The position numbers and the translations under genes were made by a program. From positions 1 through 11,507 of the forward strand of contig BNTT01000092.1 in the NCBI GenBank assembly GCA_025996815.1: 11,507 nucleotides of DNA. The letters are read 5' to 3'. Origin of the DNA: Bacteroidia bacterium. Lineage in GTDB: Bacteria > Bacteroidota > Bacteroidia > Bacteroidales > Azobacteroidaceae. Positions 1-8,400 of this stretch are shown here, piece by piece. Below the pieces are notes generated by a model that was given only the letters and a program-made list of their open reading frames with translations, was not told the origin of the DNA and did no database searches. Within the stretch, counting starts at the first letter, position 1. The number at the start of each line of letters is the position of its first letter.

Positions 1-27
1 ATCGGTACAATAGAAGGGCTTTTATGG

Positions 28-62
28 GGTCAATCTTTGATTTGACCATTAAAAGAATGGTC
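28..62. terminator. Overlapping hairpins, possible weak terminator
   Basis: Two hairpins share the bases 44-47. The first pairs GGTCAATC (28-35) with GATT-T-GACC (39-47) around a 3-base loop, with one bulged T. The second pairs GACCATT (44-50) with AATGGTC (56-62), a perfect 7-base stem around AAAAG, followed on the plus strand by TTT. They cannot form together. A bidirectional terminator for lptD and whatever lies to the left is the simplest reading, but the T-tract is short and the lptD stop is about 165 bases away. Confidence 0.25.
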
Positions 63-183
63 TTTCATGAGCCTATAAGATTGAAATATAATGCATTAAC
101 AAGGGCGACCTAAGCGCCTATACCAAAAAAAATATAATTAAATGTTTCAGCTTATTTAATCGCTTTGACTAAATAAATCGGTG

Positions 184-191
184 CAAAGGTA
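184..191 (-). promoter_or_regulatory. Leftward Bacteroidetes -7 box (TACCTTTG)
   Basis: On the minus strand 191-184 reads TACCTTTG, an exact match to the Bacteroidetes -7 consensus TAnnTTTG. The same octamer occurs in both orientations in the promoter region at 3729-3757. No TTTG -33 box is seen at the expected distance. If active, it would start transcription leftward near 177, toward a gene outside the window. Confidence 0.35.
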
Positions 192-227
192 CGAAAAAGT
201 TATGAATTATGAAAATGAGGCAGATTT

Positions 228-3197
228 TTATTTCTCCGCAGCACTGCCCCAAACCCCTGCGTCGCGGTAGTTGCTGCTTTGGGAGTATTTGATGTCTTTT
301 AGGATGGCGGATGTGATGGCTATTGTGAAACTGTAATATTGGTATGGACCGATTGGGATGAAACTTGCTGTCATATTCCAGCAGTGCATTTTGCGGGTGA
401 TGTTGCAGTTCAGTGTGGCAAATTTTTTGGCGTCAAAGTCGTAACTCGTCGACATATTCACTGACCAGTTCTTTGTTGGGGTGATGTTGCCCGAAACGCC
501 CAGCGAGTGGGTGAACTTATACGGATATTCGCGCGTGTCCTGATTAAAGCTGGCGAAGGTGCGGTCTTGGCTCATATTGAGCGAATAGTTGAAGCTCAGG
601 CTCCAGGGGACGCTATTCTGATAGTAGCCGGCGGCATCCAATCCCTCGCCGGCACTGCCACTGCCGCCGCGCGATGAACTTGATGCCGATGAACTTGATG
701 CCGGCGGTGGCGTTTCCGACTGCCTTTCGCTGCCCGACGAGTCTGTGCCGTCTGCGCCGCCATCGTCGTCATTCTTTTTAGAGGATTTGCTGCTCTTGCT
801 TCGCAGCCATTCAGACAATTTAGTGAATGTGGCATTGTTGAGGGTGACGGAATGACCGGCGCTGGTGCCTTGGAAGCGGGGTAATTTCCCGTTTGCCATG
901 CGCAACTGATTGATTTTTTGTCCGGTAGCACCATATTCATACATATCGAACGTGCCTTGCAGGGTAAAGGTCTGTCCAAATACCTTCAGGCGGAGGGAGG
1001 CGCGCAAATCCGACCAGTTGAGCGAATCGGCTAAGAAATTGTAACTTAGACCGAAATTAAAATTGTCTATCAGGGTTATTTTTCGCAGCGAATCGGTGTC
1101 GGCGATAGGCATTTTCATTTCCAAATTGTTATCGACCGTGAAACTCATGCTCCCCGAACTGCCGCTTCCGGGCACTCCATACTGGCTCTGCGCGTAGGGC
1201 GAATAGCGCGTCGTTTGCGTGTTGCCCTGTGCGTTTTGATACGCCACCTCCTTGTAGTAGCCGTATTTGTCTTTCGAGAAGTCGGGCGCACCGCTGAAAC
1301 TCACCGATGGCGTGAAAACGTGCCTGATTTGCGTCCGTTCTGCCCATTTGCCAAAACCGTTCCAAAATTTATACATCCCGTAGAGTTTGGTGTTGGCACT
1401 CACACTCACGCTGTAATCATAAATCCGGTAAAAGCCGTAGGTCGTGTCTGTCGGCACAACTCGCTGCAAATCAGGATTATATCCCTGCTCCACTTTGTTG
1501 AAAGTCCACCGCTCGTTGTAGTTGATGGATGGCGTGAGCGTGATTGCCTTCAAAAGGTTGAACGACGCGCTGACGGGAATGCTGTGGCGCGCACCGTTTT
1601 TCCAGTCTTTTATCAGGCTTTTATCAAAAAATTCCCGCTCCTTCACGTTGCTGATGCCGTTGGTAAGCGTCCCACTGTAACTCATACGGATGTTTTCATA
1701 CCAGCGCGCCTCGCCAATCTGCTCTTTGCGCCGGAAGGGATAAACGTCGCGCATATTGACGGTGAGGTTGGGGAGAGTGACGCTCAACGTGGTGTCGCGC
1801 GATATTTGGTTGCCTGAGGCGTTGACACTGAACGAGAAGGGGCTGTTGGGCGGGCGGTAAGTGTAATTGACGGTCGACGACTTGGTGTTTTGCGTGTAAT
1901 CGCCGTTAGACAAGCCTGTGAGGTTGTTGCGGTTGAATGAACTCGTGGAGATGTTGACGCTGGCAGAAAATGTCCCAAACGGATTGGCTTTGGGGTCTTG
2001 CGAATGGCTCCATGTGAGGCGCATATCGGTGGCTTTGCTGTAATCTATGTCCTCTTTTTCGCCCGTGATGGTAACCAGATAACTCGCCTGAAAATTGCCC
2101 GAAAATTTGTAGCGTTTGCGGTAGTTGGATTTGGCATTTACCCCCCACGAGCCGCGTGTGTAGGCTTCGCCCGTCAAAGCCAAATCCACATAATCGCTGA
2201 TGGCGAAATACCAGCCGCCATCGCGCAGGGCAAAACCGCGCTTCATCTCATCGCCATAAGTGGGCATAATCAAGCCCGACGATGAGTTTTCCGTCGAAAA
2301 CGGGAAAAAACCAAAAGGCACCGCAACGGGCAGCGGCACGTCCTCCATCACGAGGTAGGTGAAACCAAACGCCACCTGCTTGCCCGGCTCCACCATCGCC
2401 TTGGTCATATTAAAATAGTAGTGGGGATTTTCGTGGTCGTCGCAGGTCGTGAATCGCCCGCCTTGCATAAACATCTCGTTGTTTTCCATCTTCTTGGCAC
2501 GTTGAGCGGTGATGTAGCCATCGTTTTGGGTGGTGATAATGTCGGTGCTCGCCAGCCGTTTCGTCTTGAAATTGTAGCGGGCTTTCCGAAATTCGTAGAG
2601 TTCGCCGCCCTCCTTGAAGGCGGGATAGCCAAACTCCGCGCCGAGGGAGTCGCGCCCCGATGTAGCGGTCAGAATGCTGCTGTCGGCATCCACCACGATG
2701 TGTTCGGCTTTCAACTCCAAATTGGTGTAGTGCACCTCCGCATCGCCATACATATATATACGGTTGCCGCTTTTCATAATCATCACGGTCGAATCTTTGG
2801 CAGTATATTGGACGGGGGCTTCAATGGCAGACGACGGCGGCTTCTTGACGCTGTCGGCACGCACAACACCGAGAGAATCCGTCGGCAGGTGCAACGAATC
2901 GGTGCGCAAACTGTCAGCCAACAACGCATTGGTGCGCAACGAATCGGTTAACAGTGAGTCGGTGTGCAACTTGCCGATAGAATCCACCGGCAAGCGCAGA
3001 GAGTCGGTGGGCAACGAATCGGTGGGCAAGGTGGGCGCAGGCACGGTATCAGTGGGCAAGGTGGCGGGTGCCACGGTGTCGGCAGGCAGCGTGCTCACGG
3101 GCAATGTGTCGGCGCGAAACGTCCTCCGGAGTATCCCGCAGGATGCCAACATCCATACAAGCAGCAGAAAGCATATATACCTGAATTTCAACCTCAT
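228..3197 (-). CDS. lptD: LPS-assembly outer-membrane protein LptD (Bacteroidetes type)
   Basis: LptD is the outer-membrane barrel that takes lipopolysaccharide from the periplasmic Lpt bridge and places it in the outer leaflet. The 989-residue product begins with a signal peptide ending in a lipobox (L17-A-S-C20). A low-complexity T/D/S/L-rich tract follows at about residues 29-117, then an OstA/LptA-like beta region (about 127-270, with repeated short beta motifs such as GDAEVHY and YITAQRAKKM). The rest is a long barrel with alternating aromatic/polar strands and ends in a basic EK tail. A Ser/Gly/Asp-rich insert lies near residues 797-850, probably a loop. The length and the OstA-then-barrel order fit the Bacteroidetes LptD family. 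A lipobox on the LptD barrel itself is notable, because in Proteobacteria the lipoprotein partner is LptE. The start ATG directly follows the TAA of the HD-domain gene, so the two are very likely cotranscribed and translationally coupled. The family call is confident; the lipidation is inferred. Confidence 0.85.
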   Translation of the reverse strand: MRLKFRYICFLLLVWMLASCGILRRTFRADTLPVSTLPADTVAPATLPTDTVPAPTLPTDSLPTDSLRLPVDSIGKLHTDSLLTDSLRTNALLADSLRTDSLHLPTDSLGVVRADSVKKPPSSAIEAPVQYTAKDSTVMIMKSGNRIYMYGDAEVHYTNLELKAEHIVVDADSSILTATSGRDSLGAEFGYPAFKEGGELYEFRKARYNFKTKRLASTDIITTQNDGYITAQRAKKMENNEMFMQGGRFTTCDDHENPHYYFNMTKAMVEPGKQVAFGFTYLVMEDVPLPVAVPFGFFPFSTENSSSGLIMPTYGDEMKRGFALRDGGWYFAISDYVDLALTGEAYTRGSWGVNAKSNYRKRYKFSGNFQASYLVTITGEKEDIDYSKATDMRLTWSHSQDPKANPFGTFSASVNISTSSFNRNNLTGLSNGDYTQNTKSSTVNYTYRPPNSPFSFSVNASGNQISRDTTLSVTLPNLTVNMRDVYPFRRKEQIGEARWYENIRMSYSGTLTNGISNVKEREFFDKSLIKDWKNGARHSIPVSASFNLLKAITLTPSINYNERWTFNKVEQGYNPDLQRVVPTDTTYGFYRIYDYSVSVSANTKLYGMYKFWNGFGKWAERTQIRHVFTPSVSFSGAPDFSKDKYGYYKEVAYQNAQGNTQTTRYSPYAQSQYGVPGSGSSGSMSFTVDNNLEMKMPIADTDSLRKITLIDNFNFGLSYNFLADSLNWSDLRASLRLKVFGQTFTLQGTFDMYEYGATGQKINQLRMANGKLPRFQGTSAGHSVTLNNATFTKLSEWLRSKSSKSSKKNDDDGGADGTDSSGSERQSETPPPASSSSASSSSRGGSGSAGEGLDAAGYYQNSVPWSLSFNYSLNMSQDRTFASFNQDTREYPYKFTHSLGVSGNITPTKNWSVNMSTSYDFDAKKFATLNCNITRKMHCWNMTASFIPIGPYQYYSFTIAITSAILKDIKYSQSSNYRDAGVWGSAAEK
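2847..3113 (-). repeat. TDSL-type short tandem repeats in lptD
   Basis: This stretch encodes about 90 residues built from imperfect units around TDSL or TDS (for example LPTDSLPTDSLRLP, LLTDSLRTN, LRTDSLHLPTDSL). In the DNA a related core, GAATCGGTGCGCAAC on the plus strand, recurs with changes at multiples of 3 bases, so unit loss or gain would keep the frame. It lies between the lipidated cysteine and the OstA-like domain and looks like a flexible linker. Confidence 0.75.
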
Positions 3198-3707
3198 TTA
3201 AATTGCAAAAAGTTTATTCATCACCTCAAAGCGGGCAACCGAATCGGCACCGTATTCTGAAAGCGTGTGTCTGACCTGCTCCACCGATTTTTCCCTGTCC
3301 AAATGCGTCTTTGAATAGAAGCAGTCGGCGTAGCACACTAATTTTTCTTCCATCGTTTCGGGGAAAAAATCGCCATCCGGCAGCGAAATACCCGTTCCGG
3401 TATGCCGCTCGCACACGCGGGCATGTTGTTTAAAACCCTCCCGCCGCATCAGTTCGGCTCCCAACCGTCCGTGCAGCATATAGTCGCGCTCGCCATAGCA
3501 ACCTATCTCCGGCGCATACGTCATAAAAATCCCAATGTCGTGCAGCAACGCGGCTTCACGGACAAATTCGGCATCCACCACCAACTCCGGATGCGCCGCA
3601 ATAATCCGCGCAGCCTTGTCGGCAACCGACTCACTATGCGTGAGCAGTATCCGATACCGCGCACTCCGCTCCGGATAATATTTCTTCAAAACCTCAATCG
3701 GATCCAT
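3198..3707 (-). CDS. HD-domain phosphohydrolase, function unknown
   Basis: This is a 169-residue HD-superfamily metal-dependent phosphohydrolase. Numbered from MDPIEVL, the visible ligand set is H24 (THSES), H56-D57 (LLHDIG), H79 (MLHGRLG), H102 (CERHTG) and D128 (CYADCFYSK), so the metal site appears complete. There is no signal peptide, so it is probably cytoplasmic. The substrate cannot be told; members of this family act on nucleotides or other phosphate esters. A start 24 bases upstream (3731) is possible, but it would fall inside the leftward promoter box at 3729-3736. The chosen ATG has GGAAG 5 bases upstream (3713-3717). Its stop directly abuts the lptD start, which suggests an operon with lptD, although no functional link is evident. 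Confidence 0.8.
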   Translation of the reverse strand: MDPIEVLKKYYPERSARYRILLTHSESVADKAARIIAAHPELVVDAEFVREAALLHDIGIFMTYAPEIGCYGERDYMLHGRLGAELMRREGFKQHARVCERHTGTGISLPDGDFFPETMEEKLVCYADCFYSKTHLDREKSVEQVRHTLSEYGADSVARFEVMNKLFAI

Positions 3708-3728
3708 CTTTTCTTCCAAAAAAACATA

Positions 3729-3757
3729 CAAAGGTACGGATAAAATCGTTACCTTTG
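3729..3757. promoter_or_regulatory. Divergent promoter boxes, HD gene / pepP
   Basis: CAAAGGTA (3729-3736) and TACCTTTG (3750-3757) form an 8-base inverted repeat separated by 13 bases. Each arm read outward is a Bacteroidetes -7 box (TAnnTTTG): the right arm would start pepP transcription near 3764, and the left arm would start the HD gene/lptD transcript near 3722. No TTTG -33 box is obvious for either. The placement supports the HD-gene start at 3707. Confidence 0.5.
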
Positions 3758-3785
3758 CATTCTTGATAGGTTAAATTTACTAAAA

Positions 3786-5474
3786 ATGACAAATTCAAAC
3801 ATTGAGAAATTGCGGGGGGCGATGCTGAAATCCGGCATACACGCCTGCATCGTGCCGCTCACAGACCCGCATTGCGGCGAATACACGCCCGACCATTGGA
3901 AAACTTTGCAATGGCTGTCGGGCTTCACCGGCTCGGCGGGAACGCTGGTGGTAACGCGCAACAAGGCGGGGCTGTGGACCGATTCGCGGTATTTTTTGCA
4001 GGCAGACGAGCAGTTGCAAGGCACCGGCATCGCGCTGTTTAAGAGCGGCTTGCCCGATACGCCGTTGCCCGAAGCGTGGTTGGCGGACGAATTGTCGGCG
4101 GGCGACACGGTGGGCATCGAGGGGGCGGTTTTCGCGGCTTCGCAGGCACGGGATTTGCTCACTTTTTTTGAAAAAAACGGGTTGCGCGTGAACACTGATT
4201 TTGCGCCCTGCGATGAATTGTGGGACAATCGCCCCGAAATTCCGTTGGATAAGGCATTTATCCTGCCGGAAAAATTCAGCGGCGAGCGTGCGCGCAGCAA
4301 AATTCAGCGGTTGCGCGAGGCGTTGCACGCTCAAAAGGCGAATTGCACCGTTTTGGCGGCATTGGATTCCATCGCGTGGCTGTTTAATCTGCGCGGCAGC
4401 GACATTCGCTACAATCCCGTGGCGGTGTGCTATGCCCTTGTGAGCGATACGGAGGCGGTGCTTTTCGTGGATTTCAGGAAATTGACCGACGAGGTGGTCG
4501 AATATTTGCAGGGCGAGGGCATTACGACGGCGGAATATAATAAAATTGATGATTATATTGAGCGGGAGATTGCGGGTCACGCCCGCAATGACAATGCTGT
4601 GGTGCTGATTGCGCCGAACAAAATCAATTATCATCTGTATCAGGGGATTGCGGGAGGCATCGAAGTGGATGTGCACCCCGTAGACCGGATGAAAGCCATC
4701 AAAAATGAAACGGAGATTGCCGGTTTTCGCCGTGCAATGCAGCGCGACGAGGTGGCATTGCTCAAATTTGAGGCGTGGCTGAGGCAGCAATTGGCAGACA
4801 ATCAGGTTGTTACGGAATTAGATGTCAGCCGTAAACTACTGGAACTGCGCAGCGAGCAGGACAATTTCGTGAGCGAAAGTTTTGAGACGATTGCCGCTTA
4901 CGGTGCGCACGGCGCAATCGTGCACTACGCCCCCACCCCCGAAAGCAACGCGCGGATATTGCCCGAAGGGCTGCTGCTGGTGGATTCCGGCGCGCACTAT
5001 CTGGACGGCACCACCGATTTGACGCGCACCATTGCCGTGGGCGCGGTAACAGACGAGATGAAGCGCGATTTCACCCTCCTGCTCAAAGGGCATATCGCCC
5101 TGGCGCGCGCGAAATTTCCGAAAGGAACGGTGGGGACGCAACTCGATATTCTGGCGCGGCAATTCATCTGGCAGGACGGTCAAAACTACCTCCACGGCAC
5201 AGGACACGGCGTTGGGCACTGCCTCAACGTGCACGAGGGACCGCAAAGCATCCGCATGAACTACAACCCCACACCGATTGAACCGGGGATGGTAATCTCC
5301 AACGAGCCGGGCATCTATAAAACCGGTCGCTACGGCATCCGCATCGAGAATCTACTGCTCTGCATCCCCGCCGAAACAACCGAGTTCGGCGAATACTACC
5401 AATTTGAAACACTCACCCGCTGCCCAATAGATATGTCGCTGGTGGACAACGATTTATTAATTGCGGTAAACTAA
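3786..5474 (+). CDS. pepP: Xaa-Pro aminopeptidase (aminopeptidase P), M24B family
   Basis: This metallopeptidase removes N-terminal residues that precede proline and helps complete peptide breakdown in the cytoplasm; no signal peptide is seen. At 562 residues it has the long three-domain layout (two creatinase-like N-terminal domains, about 1-300, then a pita-bread catalytic domain), as in eukaryotic XPNPEP1 rather than the shorter E. coli PepP. The dinuclear metal ligands are all visible: D400 and D411 (VDSGAHYLDGTTDLTRT), H474 (HGTGHGVGH), E507 (NEPGIY) and E521 (IRIENL). Supporting histidines are H380 (IVHYAP), H470 and H483, with the same spacing as in the human enzyme. The ATG at 3786 follows an A/T-rich leader about 28 bases after a -7 box. 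Two oddities are an in-frame 27-base palindromic element at 4566-4592 and a 4-base tail-to-tail overlap with the next gene. Confidence 0.92.
   Translation: MTNSNIEKLRGAMLKSGIHACIVPLTDPHCGEYTPDHWKTLQWLSGFTGSAGTLVVTRNKAGLWTDSRYFLQADEQLQGTGIALFKSGLPDTPLPEAWLADELSAGDTVGIEGAVFAASQARDLLTFFEKNGLRVNTDFAPCDELWDNRPEIPLDKAFILPEKFSGERARSKIQRLREALHAQKANCTVLAALDSIAWLFNLRGSDIRYNPVAVCYALVSDTEAVLFVDFRKLTDEVVEYLQGEGITTAEYNKIDDYIEREIAGHARNDNAVVLIAPNKINYHLYQGIAGGIEVDVHPVDRMKAIKNETEIAGFRRAMQRDEVALLKFEAWLRQQLADNQVVTELDVSRKLLELRSEQDNFVSESFETIAAYGAHGAIVHYAPTPESNARILPEGLLLVDSGAHYLDGTTDLTRTIAVGAVTDEMKRDFTLLLKGHIALARAKFPKGTVGTQLDILARQFIWQDGQNYLHGTGHGVGHCLNVHEGPQSIRMNYNPTPIEPGMVISNEPGIYKTGRYGIRIENLLLCIPAETTEFGEYYQFETLTRCPIDMSLVDNDLLIAVN
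4566..4592. repeat. In-frame palindromic element inside pepP
   Basis: ATTGCGGG (4569-4576) and CCCGCAAT (4582-4589) form a perfect 8-base stem around a 5-base loop, flanked by GAG and GAC. Read on the minus strand it is GTCATTGCGGGCG followed by TGACCCGCAATCTC. This resembles the small palindromic repeats of GTCATTGCG...CGCAATC type dispersed in many bacterial genomes. Here it encodes nine residues (EIAGHARND) without breaking the frame, in a variable part between the second and catalytic domains. Only one copy is present, so its repeat status is inferred from the sequence style. Confidence 0.5.
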
Positions 5475-8400
5475 AGGGAAAACACTATCCGGAAGCCTGT
5501 GTTCCTGTCGCTGCTGGAGGTGGGCGGGAGGTTGTCGCGATAAGACACCCCGCAACGTTGCACAGTGGTGTTCCATGCACCGCCGCGAACCACGCGGTTC
5601 GAGCCCGAAGAGGGTCCCTTCGCCGGGGTTGATGTAGTGATACCCCCATACCGGTCCCAGCACCATTCAAGCACATTCCCGCTCATGTCATACAATCCTT
5701 TGCTGTTTGTGGCTTTAGTCCCTACCGGATGAACACCGTAGTTGCCATGGGATGGTCCCAGTAGAAAAGAATTTTCCTCATACCATGCTATATCGCCAAT
5801 GGTATTACCTCCCGAATAGTTATAGTTCCAATTTAGTATATCGTTTTGATTGCCACCTCGCGCCGCATATTCCCACTCTGCTTCGGTGGGCAAGCGGTAG
5901 CCCGTTTTGGTTAAATCCATCACCACACTCTCCCAGACTGTTGCTCTTGCGTCAGTGGCATCTTTAATAACACCCCCAGAATAATAAATGGAAGTGTACA
6001 CCGGCGTTCTGCCGTTCATCTCGCTATAGGCATTGCACCAGACAATCGCATCCCGCCAACTGATGCCCGTTACCGAACGGGTTGCCTTTGCGGCGTTTCC
6101 TATCACACCGGTTCCGCTGGTGGTTCCATGCCCTTCCACGCCGGAATTCGCAAAGGTGTACCCTCTGAGGTCGTCTGTTGCCCATTCGTACACAGAGTTC
6201 CATAACTCATACGTGGTTTCATGTCTGTAAATATTAAAGGGGCTGATGGTTACCGTCCGGCCTTCTATAAATACCCCAATTGTTCCGCTTCCTGTTATCG
6301 TAGCCCCGGGCAAAGTTAGTGTGGGACCTATCACCCCGGTAACGCTACCGGTATTGTTGGCGCGGGTCACTTCTACGGATATACTTTTCGATGTATAGGA
6401 ATCTAAGGTATAGGTTGGGCTGTTGGTACCAGTCGGACTCAAGTCCAGGTACCACTGGTAGGAGATGGTTCCGCTTCCACCAAGGGCAGTGGTATTTGCA
6501 GTGAGGGTTTGTCCGGGTGCCACGGTGCCGTCGATGGTTACCGTGCCTGTCAAAGCGGGGCGGTTAACTATCGCCGTTAGACTGCCGATTATGCTGCCGG
6601 AATTGTTGCTGCGGGTCACTTCTACGGTGATGAATTCTCCTATATCGGCAAGTGCTAAGATATAGGTTGGGCTGTTGGTACCAATATCCACGGTACCCCG
6701 TTTCCACCGGTAGGAGAAGGTTCCGCTTCCACTAAGGAGGGAGGTATTGGCTGTGAGGGTGTTTCCGGGTCCCACGAAGCCGGTGATGGTTACCGTGCCT
6801 GTCAAAGGGGGGAGGGGAGCTATCGCCGTTAGACCGCCGATTATGCTGCCGGAATTGTTGGCGCGGGTCACTTCTACGGTGATGATTGCTCCTAAATCGG
6901 CAGCCACTAAGGTATAGGTTTGGCTGTTGGTACCAATATCCACGGTACCTCGTCTCCACTGGTAGGAGAAGGCTCCGCTTCCATTAAGGCGGGAGGTATT
7001 TGCATAGAGGATTTGTCCGACTGCCGCGGAGCCGTCGATGGTTACCGTGCCGGTTAAAACGGGGAAGATAACTGTATCCGTTGGACCGCCGATTACGGGT
7101 CCTACATATCCGGTGCAGCTCACTTCTACGGTGATGGTTGACCCTTCATCGGCAGCCACTATGGCATAGGTTTGGCTGTTGGTACCAACCTTCACGGTAC
7201 CCCGTTTCCACTGGTAGGAGATGGTTCCGCTTCCACCAAGGGAGGCACTTGCAGTGAGAAGTCTTCCGACTATCGCCTCGCCGGTGATGGATGCCGTGCC
7301 TGTCAAACGGGGTAAGAAAGGTTCAATTGCCGCCGTTGGACTGCTGATTACGCTGCCGGTATTGTTGGCGCGGCTCACTTCTACGGTGATTTTTGCACCT
7401 AAATCGGCTTCCACCAAGGTATAGGTTTGGCCGGTTCCCACATCCACGCTATCCCGTTTCCACCGGCAGGAGAGGGCTCCGCTTCCACCCAGGGCAGAGA
7501 TATTTGGAGAGAGGGTGTATCCGACGTTCGTGAAGCCGTCGATGGTTACCGTGCCGGTTAAAACGGAGAGCCCAACTACCGTCGTTGGACCGCCGATTAT
7601 GCTGCCGATATCGTTGGCGCGGGTCACTTCTACGGAAAGGGTTGTACCGTAATCGGCAAGCGATATGGTATAGGTTGCGCTATTTGCCCCAATAATTGGA
7701 TTCGTGCCCCGAAACCACCGGTAGGAGATGGTTCCGCTTCCGTAAAGGGCAGAGGTATTTGCAGTGAGGGTTTGTCCGACTGCCACGATGCCGTCGATGG
7801 TTACCGTGCCGGTCAAATTGGGCATGAAAAGTGCAACTTCCGCCGTTGGACCGCCGGTTACGCTGCCGGTATTGTTGGCGCAGCTCACTGTTACGGAGAT
7901 GGTTGCTTCTAAATCGTAAGCCCCTATGGTATAGGTTGGGCTGTTGAGCCCTATTGGAGTCGTGCCATTCCGTTTCCACTGGTAGGTGAAGTCTCCGCTT
8001 CCACCAAGGGCTGTGGTATTTGCTGTGAGGATTTGGTCTACTATCGGGACGCCGTCGATGGTTACCGTGCCGGTTAAAGCGGAGCGACTAACTGTCGCCG
8101 TTGGACCGCCGGTTACGATTCCGGAATTGTTGGTGCGGCTCACTTCTACGGAGATTTTTGCACCTAAATCGGTAGTCGCTGTGACATAGGTTGAACTGTT
8201 GGTACCAACAGTCACGGTATCACGTTTCCACCGGTAGGAGATGTCTCCGCTTCCAGCAAGGGCAGTGGTATTTGCAGTGAGGGTGTTTCCGGCGTTCGCG
8301 GTGCCGGTGATGGTTACCCTGCCGGTTAAAACGGGGAGGGCAACTGCCGCCGTTGCGCCGGTTACGCTGCCGGTATTGTTGGCGCGGCTCACTTCTACGG

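Larger units (their letters stand above)
1..227. other. Non-coding end region downstream of lptD
   Basis: No convincing gene is visible here. The stretch is AT-rich and lies 3' of the leftward lptD gene. It contains two overlapping hairpins at 28-62, a smaller hairpin at 104-118 (GGCG/CGCC with a 7-base loop), a 7-base direct repeat GCCTATA at 71-77 and 116-122, and a leftward TACCTTTG box at 184-191. A short rightward frame is open from the window edge to a TAA at 111-113, but it resembles nothing I recognise. Confidence 0.5.

Noticed and set aside
3..113. Rightward open frame from the window edge ending in TAA at 111-113, possible C-terminus of a gene
   Set aside because: Only about 36 codons, no recognisable motif, and it overlaps both hairpins at 28-62; it cannot be supported without sequence to the left.
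2421..3260. Several open frames on the plus strand opposite lptD
   Set aside because: They are antisense shadows of the lptD frame; their apparent repeats (NESV, RESVG) are just the complement of the TDSL repeats.
3708..3731. Upstream ATG at 3731 as the start of the HD-domain gene
   Set aside because: It lies inside the leftward -7 promoter box, whereas the ATG at 3707 has GGAAG at a workable distance and starts the recognisable domain.
5471..6310. Annotation of the lipoprotein as an active formylglycine-generating enzyme
   Set aside because: The catalytic cysteine pair before the final GFR is absent; only one cysteine (C1528) is in that segment, so activity on sulfatases is not supported.
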